Part shown: piece after piece, positions 49,549 through 58,632 of the stretch
Layout: every line of letters begins with the position of its first letter
Numbering within the stretch: position 1 is the first letter of the stretch
From: Burkholderiales bacterium
Lineage (GTDB): Bacteria; Pseudomonadota; Gammaproteobacteria; Burkholderiales; Burkholderiaceae_C
DNA: 64,000 nucleotides
Assembly (NCBI GenBank): GCA_016219375.1
Contig: JACRNC010000020.1
Location: forward strand, 1 to 64,000
Direction of reading: 5' to 3'
The notes under the pieces: model-generated
Databases searched by the model: none
What the model was told of the DNA's origin: nothing
What the model saw: the letters and a program-made list of their open reading frames with translations, nothing else
Made by a program: the position numbers and the translations under genes

Positions 49549-51366
49549 ATGCCGCAGTACAAGGCGCCTTTGCGCGACATGCGCTTCCTGCTCAACGAAG
49601 TCTTCGACTATCCCGGGCACTACGCCAAGCTGCCCAACGGCGAGGAGGCCTCGCCCGACATGGTCGATGCCATCTTGGAAGGCTGCGCCACCTTCTGCGA
49701 GGAGGTGCTGGCGCCGCTGAACCTGCCGGGCGACCTGGAGGGCTGCCACTTCGACAACGGCGAGGTGCGCACGCCCAAGGGCTTCAAGGAGGCCTACGAG
49801 CAGTACGCCGCGGGCGGCTGGCAGGGCCTGTCGCATCCCAAGGAATACGGCGGCCAGGAACTGCCCATGTCGCTCAACCTGATCAAGTCCGAGATGATGG
49901 GCACGGCCAACTGGTCGTTCACCATGTACCCGGGCCTGAGCCTGGGCTGCATGAACACCATCTACCAGTTCGGCACCACGGAGCAGAAGAACACCTACAT
50001 GCCGCCGCTGGTGGAGGGCCGCTGGGCCGGCACCATGTGCCTGACCGAGCCGCAGTGCGGCACCGACCTGGGCCAGGTCAAGACCCGTGCCGAGCCTGCA
50101 GGCGACGGCACCTACAAGCTGACCGGCACCAAGATCTTCATCTCCTCCGGCGAGCACGACCTGACGGAGAACATCATCCACATCGTGCTGGCCCGCCTGC
50201 CCGATGCGCCCAAGGGCACGCGTGGCATCTCGCTGTTCATCGTGCCCAAGTTCCTGATCAACGCCGACGGCAGCCTGGGCGAGCGCAACGCGGTTCGCGC
50301 CGGCTCCATCGAGCACAAGATGGGCATCCGTGCCTCGGCCACCGCGGTGCTGAACTTCGACGGCGCGGTGGGCTACATGATCGCCGAGCCCAACAAGGGC
50401 CTGGAGGCGATGTTCACCTTCATGAACACCGCGCGCATCGGCACCGCGGTGCAGGGGATTGCCCACGCGGAGCTGTCCTACCAGGGCGCCCTGCCCTATG
50501 CCAAGGAGCGCCGCTCGATGCGCGCCCTGTCAGGCAAGAAGGACGCCGACCACGTCGCCGACGCCATCATCTGGCATGCCGACGTGCGCCGCATGCTCCT
50601 GACGCAGAAGTGCGTGGCCGAGGGCGGCCGGGCCATGATCTACCACGCGGCCAAGCTGGCCGACCACATGGTGGTGGGCATCGCCCAGGGCGACAAGGCC
50701 AAGGCCGATGAATACGACGACCGGCTGGGCTTCTTCACGCCCATCCTCAAGGGCTTCCTGACCGAGATGGGCCTGGAATCCGCCAACCTGGGCATGCAGG
50801 TCTTCGGCGGCCACGGCTACATCAAGGAGCACGGCATGGAGCAGATCGCCCGCGACGCGCGCATCTCCACGCTGTACGAAGGCACCACCGGCATCCAGGC
50901 GCTGGACCTGCTGGGCCGCAAGGTGCTGCTGACCACGCGCGGCAAGTGCGTGCGCGACTTCACCGCCCAGGTCAACGCCTTTGCCCGCGCCAACTTCTTC
51001 AACGGCCGCATCGGCCCGCTGGCGCGCAAGCTGATGAAGCACTCGCTGCAGTGGAACCTGCTGACCACGCGCATCATGCTGCGCGCAGCCAAGGACCGCG
51101 ACATCGTCAGCTCCGCCTGCTACGACTACCTGATGTATTCGGGCTTCGTGATGATGGGCTACTTCTGGGCCCTGCAGGCGGCCACGGCGCAGGACAAGCT
51201 GGCCAAGGGTGGCAAGGAGACGCCGGAGTTCTACCGCGCCAAGATCGAGACGGCCGAGTTCTACTTCGACCGCCTGCTGCCGCGCGCCCGCGCCCATGCC
51301 AAGGCCATGATGTCGCCCACGCGCAGCGTCATGCAGATGCACGCCGACCACTTCAGCTTCAGCTGA
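49549..51366 (+). CDS. Acyl-CoA dehydrogenase (DmdC/FadE-like long form)
   Basis: 605 residues, the long class with a C-terminal extension. FAD-dependent alpha-beta oxidation of an acyl-CoA. N-terminal domain to about 160; the flavin/substrate loop CLTEPQCGTDLGQVKTRA; KIFISSGEHDLTENIIH; the C-terminal helices with YEGTTGIQALDLLGRKVL; and a terminal ~110-residue DUF5915-like extension ending MQMHADHFSFS. Substrate length is unknown; the PsrA-type operator upstream points to long-chain fatty-acid degradation. Confidence 0.92.
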   Translation: MPQYKAPLRDMRFLLNEVFDYPGHYAKLPNGEEASPDMVDAILEGCATFCEEVLAPLNLPGDLEGCHFDNGEVRTPKGFKEAYEQYAAGGWQGLSHPKEYGGQELPMSLNLIKSEMMGTANWSFTMYPGLSLGCMNTIYQFGTTEQKNTYMPPLVEGRWAGTMCLTEPQCGTDLGQVKTRAEPAGDGTYKLTGTKIFISSGEHDLTENIIHIVLARLPDAPKGTRGISLFIVPKFLINADGSLGERNAVRAGSIEHKMGIRASATAVLNFDGAVGYMIAEPNKGLEAMFTFMNTARIGTAVQGIAHAELSYQGALPYAKERRSMRALSGKKDADHVADAIIWHADVRRMLLTQKCVAEGGRAMIYHAAKLADHMVVGIAQGDKAKADEYDDRLGFFTPILKGFLTEMGLESANLGMQVFGGHGYIKEHGMEQIARDARISTLYEGTTGIQALDLLGRKVLLTTRGKCVRDFTAQVNAFARANFFNGRIGPLARKLMKHSLQWNLLTTRIMLRAAKDRDIVSSACYDYLMYSGFVMMGYFWALQAATAQDKLAKGGKETPEFYRAKIETAEFYFDRLLPRARAHAKAMMSPTRSVMQMHADHFSFS

Positions 51367-51386
51367 TCACGGCGGCGGCCGACCCT

Positions 51387-51423
51387 AGCGGCCCCGGGGC
51401 TGGCAGCCCGCGGGGCCGCTTTG
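51387..51423 (+). terminator. GC-rich hairpin after the acyl-CoA dehydrogenase
   Basis: AGCGGCCCCG/CGGGGCCGCT (51387-51396, 51411-51420) with a nested GGGC/GCCC stem, followed only by a short TTT. Possibly a weak or Rho-assisted terminator. Confidence 0.55.
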
Positions 51424-51567
51424 CATTGCGGCTAAGCTTGCGGGTTTCGCGCCAGCGGCCCCACACCCGGGCCGTTCAGCGGCAGCCCTGCCGCCCCGCG
51501 TGTCAGCGGGCCTGCGCGCGCATCCCCACGACCCCTGCGATCCCCGACCCTTTTTCCGAGCACCACC

Positions 51568-53232
51568 ATGGCGCAATACGTTTTCACGATGAACCGCGTC
51601 TCCAAGACCGTGCCGCCCAAGCGGCAGATCTTGAAGGACGTCTCGCTGAGCTTCTTTCCCGGCGCCAAGATCGGCGTGCTGGGCCTCAACGGCTCGGGCA
51701 AGTCCACGCTGCTGAAGATCATGGCCGGCCTGGACAAGGAGATCGAGGGTGAAGCCGTGGCCATGCCGGGCATCAAGATCGGCTACCTGCCGCAGGAGCC
51801 GCAGATGAACCCCGAGCAGACGGTGCGCGAGGCGGTGGAAGAAGGCATCGGCGGCGTGCTGGCGGCCAAGAAGCGGCTGGACGAGGTGTATGCCGAATAC
51901 GCCGAGCCGGACGCCGACTTCGACAAGCTGGCCGCCGAGCAGGCCGAGCTGGAGGCCATCATCGCCGCGGCCGGCTCCGAGAACACCGACCTGCAGCTGG
52001 AGCTGGCCGCCGACGCGCTGCGCCTGCCGCCCTGGGATGCCAACATCGGCAAGCTCTCCGGTGGTGAGAAGCGCCGCGTGGCCCTGTGCCGGCTGCTGCT
52101 GTCCAAGCCCGACATGCTGCTGCTGGACGAGCCGACCAACCACTTGGACGCTGAAAGCGTGGACTGGCTGGAGCAGTTCCTGCAGCGCTTCCCGGGCACC
52201 GTGGTGGCCATCACCCACGACCGCTACTTCCTGGACAACGCCGCCGAGTGGATCCTGGAGCTGGACCGCGGCCACGGCATCCCCTGGAAGGGCAACTACT
52301 CCGACTGGCTGGACCAGAAGGAAAAGCGCCTGGAGCAGGAGTCCAAGGCCGAGGACGCGCGCCTGAAGGCCATGAAGCAGGAGCTGGAGTGGGTGCGCAA
52401 GAACGCCAAGGGCCGCCAGGCCAAGAGCAAGGCGCGCCTGGCCCGCTTCGAGGAACTGAGCGACGTCGAATACCAGAAGCGCAACGAGACCAACGAGATC
52501 TTCATCCCCGTGGCCGAGCGCCTGGGCAATGAGGTGATCGAGTTCAAGAACGTCAGCAAGTCCTTCGGCGACCGCCTGCTGATCGACAACCTGAGCTTCA
52601 AGGTGCCCGCGGGCGCCATCGTCGGCATCATCGGCCCCAACGGCGCGGGCAAGTCCACGCTCTTCCGCCTGATCCAGGGCGTGGAGCAGCCCGACAGCGG
52701 CGAGGTGCTGATCGGCAAGACGGCCAAGCTGGCCTTCGTGGACCAGAGCCGCGAAGGCCTGGACGCCAACAAGACGGTGTGGGAGGACGTCTCCGGCGGC
52801 CTGGACAACATCGTGGTGGGCAAGTTCGTGATGCCCTCGCGTGCCTACATCGGCCGCTTCAACTTCAAGGGCAACGACCAGCAGAAGCAGGTGGGCAGCC
52901 TCTCCGGCGGTGAGCGTGGGCGCCTGCACCTGGCCAAGACCCTGGCCCAGGGCGGCAACGTGCTGATGCTGGACGAACCCTCCAACGACCTGGACGTGGA
53001 AACCCTGCGCGCGCTGGAAGAAGCCCTGCTGGAGTTCGCCGGCAGCGCGATGGTGATCTCCCACGACCGCTGGTTCCTCGACCGCATCTGCACCCACATC
53101 CTGGCGGCCGAAGGCGACTCGCAGTGGTTCTTCTACGAAGGCAACTACCGCGAGTACGAAGAGGACAAGAAGAAGCGCCTGGGCGAAGAGGCTGCCAAGC
53201 CCAAGCGCGTGCGCTTCAAGGCCTTGAAGTGA
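51568..53232 (+). CDS. ettA: Energy-dependent translational throttle protein EttA (ABC-F)
   Basis: 554 residues. Two ABC domains: Walker A GLNGSGKSTLLKI and GPNGAGKSTLFRLI, signatures LSGGEKRRVALC and LSGGERGRLHLAK, Walker B LLLDEPTNHLD and LMLDEPSNDLD. The arm insert in domain 1 and the charged P-site linker (about 245-310: EKRLEQESKAEDARLKAMKQ) are present; there are no membrane segments. EttA binds the ribosomal E site and gates the first peptide bond by ATP/ADP ratio. Confidence 0.96.
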   Translation: MAQYVFTMNRVSKTVPPKRQILKDVSLSFFPGAKIGVLGLNGSGKSTLLKIMAGLDKEIEGEAVAMPGIKIGYLPQEPQMNPEQTVREAVEEGIGGVLAAKKRLDEVYAEYAEPDADFDKLAAEQAELEAIIAAAGSENTDLQLELAADALRLPPWDANIGKLSGGEKRRVALCRLLLSKPDMLLLDEPTNHLDAESVDWLEQFLQRFPGTVVAITHDRYFLDNAAEWILELDRGHGIPWKGNYSDWLDQKEKRLEQESKAEDARLKAMKQELEWVRKNAKGRQAKSKARLARFEELSDVEYQKRNETNEIFIPVAERLGNEVIEFKNVSKSFGDRLLIDNLSFKVPAGAIVGIIGPNGAGKSTLFRLIQGVEQPDSGEVLIGKTAKLAFVDQSREGLDANKTVWEDVSGGLDNIVVGKFVMPSRAYIGRFNFKGNDQQKQVGSLSGGERGRLHLAKTLAQGGNVLMLDEPSNDLDVETLRALEEALLEFAGSAMVISHDRWFLDRICTHILAAEGDSQWFFYEGNYREYEEDKKKRLGEEAAKPKRVRFKALK

Positions 53233-53256
53233 ACGGGCCTGGGGCTTGATGAAAAA

Positions 53257-53274
53257 GGGGCGCTGCGGCGCCCC
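53257..53274 (+). terminator. Terminator of ettA
   Basis: GGGGCGC-TGCG-GCGCCCC followed by TTCTTC; it coincides with the first copy of the tandem repeat. Confidence 0.75.
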
Positions 53275-53361
53275 TTCTTCATGACCGCGCTGCGGCGCCC
53301 CTTCTTCATGGCCGCGCTGCGGCGTCCTTCTTCATGACCGCGCTACGGCGCCTTCTTCCAG
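53260..53361. repeat. Four decaying 26-27-bp tandem repeats of the ettA terminator
   Basis: Units GCGCTGCGGCGCCCCTTCTT + CATGACC at 53260-53286, 53287-53313 (one change), 53314-53339 (one base shorter) and a truncated, more divergent copy at 53340-53361. Each retains a GC-rich hairpin core. Confidence 0.9.
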
Positions 53362-53419
53362 AGCTGGCCGGCTGGACGCTGCGGCTGCGCCCGCCTCTCG
53401 CAGCCCGCTGCTCGCAGGC

Positions 53420-54391
53420 TCAACTGCCGCGCGGATGGTGCTTCTCGTGCAGCTGGCGCAGCCGCTCGCGCGCCACGTGGGTGTAGATCTGCGTGGTGGA
53501 GATGTCGGCATGGCCCAGCAGCAGCTGCACCACGCGCAGGTCGGCGCCGTGGTTGAGCAGGTGGGTGGCGAACGCGTGGCGCAGCGTGTGCGGCGAGAGC
53601 TTTTGCGTGATGCCGGCCTTGCGCGCGCAGGCCTTGACCACCGCCCAGAACATCTGCCGCGTCATCGGGCCGCCGCGGGCGGTGACGAAGAGCGCGTCGC
53701 TGACCTGCCCGCCCAGGATGGCGGCACGCGCATCGCGCAGATAGCGCTCCAGCCAGGCACGGGCCTCGTCGCCGAAGGGCACCAGGCGCTCCTTGCTGCC
53801 CTTGCCGGTGACGCGCACCACGCCTTCGCCCAGGCTGACGAAGACGGTCTTGACGCCCACCAGCTCGCTCACGCGCAGGCCGCTGGCATAGAGCAGCTCC
53901 AGCATGGCGCGGTCGCGCAGGCCCAGCGGCGTGTCGACATCGGGGGCGGCGAGCAGGGCCTCGACCTGGGCCTCAGTCAGCGTACCGGGCAGGCGCTGCA
54001 GCGGCTTGGGCGCATCCAGCCGCAGCGTGGGGTCGGCGGGTAAACGCCCTTCGCGCAGTGCCCAGCGGAAGTAGCGGCGGAAGGTGCTCAGCCGCCGGCT
54101 GACCGAGCTGGAGCGCGAGCCGGCATGGCGCCAGGCGGCGTAGGCCAGCAGGTCGGGCTCGGTGGTCGCATCCAGGCTGCGGCTGTGCTCGCGGGCCAGC
54201 CAGTCGGCATAGAGCGTGAGGTCGCGGCGATAGGCGGCCAGCGTGTTGGCGCTGAGGCCGTCTTCCAGCCAGAGCGCGTCGATGAAGCGGTCGATGGCGG
54301 CCTGGCTGGCAGCCAGGGCCGACCCCGTCTGTGCACCTGCCGCTGGCGAGACGGCTGGCGGCGGCAGCGGCCTGGCCTGGGGGGTGGTCAC
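53420..54391 (-). CDS. xerD: Site-specific tyrosine recombinase XerD
   Basis: 323 residues from a GTG at 54391. Acts with XerC at dif to resolve chromosome dimers. Catalytic residues: Arg in LYASGLRVSELVG, Lys in GKGSKERLVPFG, SPHTLRHAFATHLL, LGHADISTTQIYTHV (His, Tyr). The start overlaps the stop of the upstream gene (GTGA). About 20 residues longer at the N-terminus than E. coli XerD. Confidence 0.94.
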   Translation of the reverse strand: MTTPQARPLPPPAVSPAAGAQTGSALAASQAAIDRFIDALWLEDGLSANTLAAYRRDLTLYADWLAREHSRSLDATTEPDLLAYAAWRHAGSRSSSVSRRLSTFRRYFRWALREGRLPADPTLRLDAPKPLQRLPGTLTEAQVEALLAAPDVDTPLGLRDRAMLELLYASGLRVSELVGVKTVFVSLGEGVVRVTGKGSKERLVPFGDEARAWLERYLRDARAAILGGQVSDALFVTARGGPMTRQMFWAVVKACARKAGITQKLSPHTLRHAFATHLLNHGADLRVVQLLLGHADISTTQIYTHVARERLRQLHEKHHPRGS

Positions 54392-55266
54392 GGCGCGGGG
54401 CTGGAGCCGGGGCCCTCGGGCGCCGGCGTGGACGCAGACGCTGGAGTGGTTGCAGACGCTGCCCAGCCCACGGCCCCTGCCGGGCGATCCATGCCCGTGG
54501 GCGCGGCGGAGCCGCCGGGCCCTGCCGCCGGCGGGGGATCGGCCTGCTCAGCCGGATCGGCAGCCGGCCCGGTGCGGGTACCGGCGCCGGCCACGCCGCC
54601 GGCCAGCAGGCCCTGCTTCATCGTGGCGTCCACCGGCCGCTCGCCGATGAAGATGGCCAGCACCGCCCGATAGAGGTCGGCCCCGGCGATGGGCGCGCCG
54701 CGGGTCTGGCCGTTGACGCGCATGACCATGCCGCGGCCGGGCTGGTAGTCCAGGTCCAGCGTGTCGCCGGGGTGCACGCGGCCGATGTCGTCGATGCGCG
54801 TGGCCAGGCGCTCCAGGCGGTCGGCCATGCCGGCCAGCTGGGGCTCGGCCACGTTCTTGCGCACGCCGCGGCGCACGGCCTTGCCCAGCTCGCTGGCCGG
54901 GGCGTCGAGCAGGATCTTCAGCGTCAGCCGCTTGGGGCCGGGGTCGGCCAGCAGGCGCTGCGCATCGCGGCTGGGCTGCGGCACGTACAGGCCGGCGACG
55001 AAGGCGCGGATCCAGGCCACGCCGCGCAGGCCCATGCCGTTGAGCTGCAGGGCCGCGTCGCCCACGCGGGCCACGGTGTCGAAGGCCACGCCCTCGTGCT
55101 GCGCCTGCGCGGCAGCAGCCGGCACGGGCGCCAGGGCGGCCGGCAAGGCTGCGGCCAGGATCGATGCCGCCAAGGCACAAGCAGAAGACAAGCGCCGCAG
55201 CGGCAGGTGGCACACATGGTGCACATGGTCCATAAGGCGGCGGCGGGAGCGAAGGAACAGGTTCAT
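54388..55266 (-). CDS. Exported chalcone-isomerase-like protein with Pro/Ala tail
   Basis: 292 residues from the ATG at 55266. An N-terminal signal region (about 20-52, ending AAAQA) is followed by the same fold as the 40513 gene (LQLNGMGLRGVAWIRAFVAG, LYVPQPS, IAGADLYRAVLAIFIGERPV). A low-complexity Pro/Ala/Gly tail covers the last ~65 residues. It overlaps queG (upstream) and xerD (downstream) by 4 nt each. Function unknown; periplasmic by prediction. Confidence 0.82.
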   Translation of the reverse strand: MNLFLRSRRRLMDHVHHVCHLPLRRLSSACALAASILAAALPAALAPVPAAAAQAQHEGVAFDTVARVGDAALQLNGMGLRGVAWIRAFVAGLYVPQPSRDAQRLLADPGPKRLTLKILLDAPASELGKAVRRGVRKNVAEPQLAGMADRLERLATRIDDIGRVHPGDTLDLDYQPGRGMVMRVNGQTRGAPIAGADLYRAVLAIFIGERPVDATMKQGLLAGGVAGAGTRTGPAADPAEQADPPPAAGPGGSAAPTGMDRPAGAVGWAASATTPASASTPAPEGPGSSPAP

Positions 55267-56483
55267 GGCGTGTCGTTGCGGGGATGCAGACGGGATGCTG
55301 ACAGAGGCAACCCGCATGCGCTGCCCGGCTGCGCCAGCGCCCAGTCGATGTGCTCGGCCACCAGGGCGCTGGCCGCCGGCTGGGCCGCGGCCAGGGCCTG
55401 GCGCAGCGCCCGGCGCTCTTCGGCCGGCAACGCCGCCGCCGCCAGCGCATTGCCGGTGGCCACGGCCAGGTTGCGCTGCCAGCGCTCGAATCCGATGCGG
55501 CGGATGGGGCTGCCCTCGGTGTGGCGCAGAAAGGCCGCCTCGTCCCAGGACCACAGCTGCAGCAGCGTCGGCGCGGACCACACCTCGCGGGTGTCGAAAT
55601 CCGCCACCACGGCGCGGCGGGCGTACTTGTTCCACGGGCAGATGAGCTGGCAGTCGTCGCAGCCGTAGATGCGGTTGCCCAGCAGCGGGCGCAGCTCCAG
55701 CGGGATGGGGCCGGGGTGCTCGATGGTGAGGTAGGAAATGCAGCGCCGCGCATCCAGCAGCCGCTCGCCGACGATGGCGCCGGTGGGGCAGACGTCGATG
55801 CAGGCGCGGCAGGAGCCGCAGGAGGCGACCTCGGCCGCATCCCGCTCGGTGGGCGGCAGGGCCAGGTCCACGTAGATCTCGCCCAGGAAGAACATCGACC
55901 CCGCCTGGCGCGACAGCAGCAGCGTGTGCTTGCCGCGCCAGCCCAGGCCGCTGCGCGAGGCGAGCTCCACCTCCAGCACCGGGGCGGAGTCGGTGAAGAC
56001 GCGGTGGCCATGCGGGCCCAGGTGCTCGGCCAGCCGGTCGGCCAGCTTCTGCAGCCGCGCGCGCATCACCTTGTGATAGTCCCGCCCGCGGGCATAGAGC
56101 GACACGGTGGCGTCCTGCGGCCGCTGCAGCCGCGCCCATTCGACAGCCTGCCAGCCGTCGGGCAGCGCCGCGGGCAGGTAGTCCATGCGCGCGGTGATGA
56201 CGCTGACCGTGCCGGGCACCAGCTCGGCCGGGCGGGCGCGCTTGAGGCCGTGGGCGGCCATGTAGTGCATCTGGCCGTGGAAGCCGCGGGCCAGCCAGCT
56301 CAACAGGCCGGGCTCGGCGGTGGAGAGATCCACGCCGGTGACGCCGATTTGGGAGAATCCCAGCGTCTGGCCCCACTCGCGAAGCTGAGCGACCAGGGCC
56401 GCGCCCGCCGGGGCGGCAGAGCGCGCGAGCGCCGCCGCGCCGCCCGGGCCGGCAGGGGGCGCAGACTGACCCGACCGATGCAT
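55263..56483 (-). CDS. queG: Epoxyqueuosine reductase
   Basis: 406 residues from the ATG at 56483. Last step of queuosine synthesis, reducing epoxyqueuosine in tRNA with cobalamin and two [4Fe-4S] clusters: CGSCRACIDVCPTGAI and CDDCQLICPWNKYARR. The N-terminal substrate domain (LGFSQIGVTGVDLSTAEPGL) and YHKVMRARLQKLAD are typical. A Pro/Ala/Gly-rich 25-residue N-terminal extension is unusual, but no later start exists, and a TAGAAT box 6 nt before the ATG supports it. The start codon overlaps that of tsaE. Confidence 0.95.
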   Translation of the reverse strand: MHRSGQSAPPAGPGGAAALARSAAPAGAALVAQLREWGQTLGFSQIGVTGVDLSTAEPGLLSWLARGFHGQMHYMAAHGLKRARPAELVPGTVSVITARMDYLPAALPDGWQAVEWARLQRPQDATVSLYARGRDYHKVMRARLQKLADRLAEHLGPHGHRVFTDSAPVLEVELASRSGLGWRGKHTLLLSRQAGSMFFLGEIYVDLALPPTERDAAEVASCGSCRACIDVCPTGAIVGERLLDARRCISYLTIEHPGPIPLELRPLLGNRIYGCDDCQLICPWNKYARRAVVADFDTREVWSAPTLLQLWSWDEAAFLRHTEGSPIRRIGFERWQRNLAVATGNALAAAALPAEERRALRQALAAAQPAASALVAEHIDWALAQPGSACGLPLSASRLHPRNDTP

Positions 56484-56495
56484 CCGCCGATTCTA
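56478..56495. promoter_or_regulatory. Shared start palindrome ATGCAT and leaderless queG -10 box
   Basis: ATGCAT (56478-56483) contains the tsaE ATG on the plus strand and the queG ATG on the minus strand. TAGAAT on the minus strand (56495-56490) ends 6 nt before the queG ATG and lies inside the tsaE coding sequence. Confidence 0.75.
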
Positions 56496-57017
56496 GAAAC
56501 GCCCGCCCTGGCCGAGCGCCATCTCACCTGGCCCGACGAGGCCGCGTGCGCGCAATGGGCCACGCAATTGGCCAGGCAGCTGACCACCCGGCCGGGCCTG
56601 CGCGATGCCTGCATCGAGCTGCATGGCGACCTGGGCGCGGGCAAGACCACCTTCACCCGCCACCTGCTGCGCGCCCTGGGCGTGAGCGGGCGCATCAAGA
56701 GCCCGAGCTACGCCGTGGTCGAGCCGCACGAGGCGCCGGGCCTGCAGGCCTGGCACTTCGACTTCTACCGCTTCAGCGACCCGCGCGAGTGGGACGACGC
56801 CGGATTCCGCGAGGTCTTCGCCGGCCCCGGGCTCAAGCTGGTGGAGTGGCCGCAGCATGCCGCCGGCCTGCTGCCGGTGCCCGACCTGCGGCTGCACATC
56901 GAGGCCCTGGGCGACACCGGGCGCAGCGTGCGCGTGCAGGCCTGCACGCCGCGCGGCCTGGGCCTGCTGGGCCTGCCGGGTGCAGAGCGCGGCACGGACA
57001 GGGAGCAGCATGGCTGA
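56478..57017 (+). CDS. tsaE: tRNA threonylcarbamoyl-adenosine synthesis ATPase TsaE
   Basis: 179 residues. With TsaB and TsaD makes t6A at position 37 of ANN-decoding tRNAs. P-loop HGDLGAGKTTFTRHLLRALG, then IKSPSYAVVEPHE (switch region) and HFDFYRFSDPREWDDAGF, a family signature; VEWPQHA follows. The last 8 nt overlap amiC, a pairing seen in many proteobacteria. Confidence 0.95.
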   Translation: MHPPILETPALAERHLTWPDEAACAQWATQLARQLTTRPGLRDACIELHGDLGAGKTTFTRHLLRALGVSGRIKSPSYAVVEPHEAPGLQAWHFDFYRFSDPREWDDAGFREVFAGPGLKLVEWPQHAAGLLPVPDLRLHIEALGDTGRSVRVQACTPRGLGLLGLPGAERGTDREQHG

Positions 57018-58599
57018 GCGCGACCTGCGGGCTGGCGCCGCATCGCCATCCGGGCCGGCAGCGCCCGATTCGCTGGCCGCATCGCCGCCGGCGCTCTCAC
57101 CGGCGTCATCACCCAGCCCGCGCGGCTGCACCCGCCGCGGCTTCGTCATCCACAGCGGGGTGGCCGTGCTCAGCCTGGGCACGGCTGATCTGGCCTGGGG
57201 CGCAAGCCTGCTGGCCGTGCGCGTATGGCCGGCGCCCGACTACACCCGGGTGACGCTGGAGTCGGACACGGCGCTCAGCGCCCGCCACTTCGTGGTGGAC
57301 AACCCGCCGCGGGTGGTGATCGACATCCCGGCGCTGCAGCTCAGCGCCCAGCTGCGCGAGCTGGTCGGCAAGGTGCGCGCGGACGATCCGTTCATCGCCG
57401 GCGTGCGCGTCGGCCAGTACCAGCCGGATGTCGTGCGGCTGGTCATCGACCTCAAGCAGGCCAGCGCACCGGAGGTGTTCTCGCTGCAGCCGGTGGCGGC
57501 CTACCAGCACCGGCTGGTCTTCGACCTGCACCCCACCCGCGAGCCCGACCCGTTGCTGGCCCTGCTGCGCGAGCGGGAGCCGGCCGCGGCGACGGCGGCG
57601 ACCGCCCCGCCCCGCGCTGCCCGGCCGCAGCCCGGCGACGAGGCGGCCTCTGCCGTGAACGACGCGCTGGGCGAGTTCATCGGCGGCCTGCCGGGCGGGG
57701 CCAGGGGCGACGCCAGAGGCGATGCCAAAGGTGGCAGCGCGCCCCGCGCATCGGCCCCGCGCAGCCGCAGCGGATCACCCGGCGCCGTGATGCAGGCCAG
57801 CCCGCTACCCGGCCAGGCCAGCGCCGACAAGTCCCCGCGCAAGGCGGACGCACCGCCCACTGCCGCCAACGCGCCGCAGCGCGCCACCGAGCGCATCGTC
57901 GTCATCGCGCTGGACCCGGGCCACGGCGGCGAGGACCCGGGCGCCATCGGCCCCTCGGGCCTGCAGGAAAAGCAGGTGGTGCTGTCCATCGCGCGCCGGC
58001 TGCGCGAGCAGCTGGAGGCGCTGCCCAATGTGCGCGTGATGATGACCCGCGACAGCGACTTCTTCGTGCCGCTGGGCGAGCGCGTGCGCAAGGCGCGCCG
58101 GGTGCAGGCCGATCTGTTCGTCAGCATCCATGCGGATGCCTTCATGAACCCGCAGGCGCGCGGAGCGTCGGTGTTCGCGCTGTCGCAAAGCGGTGCCAGC
58201 AGCACCGCCGCACGCTGGATGGCCCAGCGCGAGAACGCCGCCGACCTGGTGGGCGGCGTCAACATCGCCACGCGCGACCAGACGCTGCTGCGCACCTTGC
58301 TGGACATGTCCACCACGGCGCAGATTCGCGACAGCCTGGGCGTGGGCCGCGAGGTGCTCAGCCACATGGGCCGGATCGGCCGGCTGCACAAGGGCCAGGT
58401 GGAGCAGGCCGGCTTTGCCGTGCTCAAGGCGCCGGACATCCCGTCCATCCTGGTGGAGACGGGCTTCATCACCAACCCCGAGGAAGAAGCCAAGCTGGCC
58501 GACGCCGACTACCAGCAGCGCGTGGCCCAGGCGCTGGCCAGCGGCATCCAGCGCTGGCTCGCGCGCAACCCGGCGCTGGCGCGGCAGCGGGCGCTGTAG
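57010..58599 (+). CDS. amiC: N-acetylmuramoyl-L-alanine amidase AmiC, Tat-type signal
   Basis: 529 residues from the ATG at 57010. Cleaves peptide side chains from peptidoglycan at the septum. After a Ser/Pro/Ala leader comes a twin-arginine signal (TRRGFVIHSGVAVLSLG, residues about 40-56). An AMIN domain (about 70-175: RVWPAPDYTRVTLESD) and a long linker follow. The Amidase_3 domain (from about 298: VIALDPGHGGEDPGAIG) has zinc His/Glu, SIHADAF and the catalytic ILVETGFITNPEEE. Confidence 0.95.
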   Translation: MAERDLRAGAASPSGPAAPDSLAASPPALSPASSPSPRGCTRRGFVIHSGVAVLSLGTADLAWGASLLAVRVWPAPDYTRVTLESDTALSARHFVVDNPPRVVIDIPALQLSAQLRELVGKVRADDPFIAGVRVGQYQPDVVRLVIDLKQASAPEVFSLQPVAAYQHRLVFDLHPTREPDPLLALLREREPAAATAATAPPRAARPQPGDEAASAVNDALGEFIGGLPGGARGDARGDAKGGSAPRASAPRSRSGSPGAVMQASPLPGQASADKSPRKADAPPTAANAPQRATERIVVIALDPGHGGEDPGAIGPSGLQEKQVVLSIARRLREQLEALPNVRVMMTRDSDFFVPLGERVRKARRVQADLFVSIHADAFMNPQARGASVFALSQSGASSTAARWMAQRENAADLVGGVNIATRDQTLLRTLLDMSTTAQIRDSLGVGREVLSHMGRIGRLHKGQVEQAGFAVLKAPDIPSILVETGFITNPEEEAKLADADYQQRVAQALASGIQRWLARNPALARQRAL

Positions 58600-58632
58600 C
58601 GGCGCAGGCCGCTCAGGCCTGGTCGGTGCTGA

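Noticed and set aside
53260-53361. Tandem repeats as a CRISPR array
   Set aside because: Units are contiguous, with no spacers, and contain the ettA terminator hairpin; no cas genes nearby.
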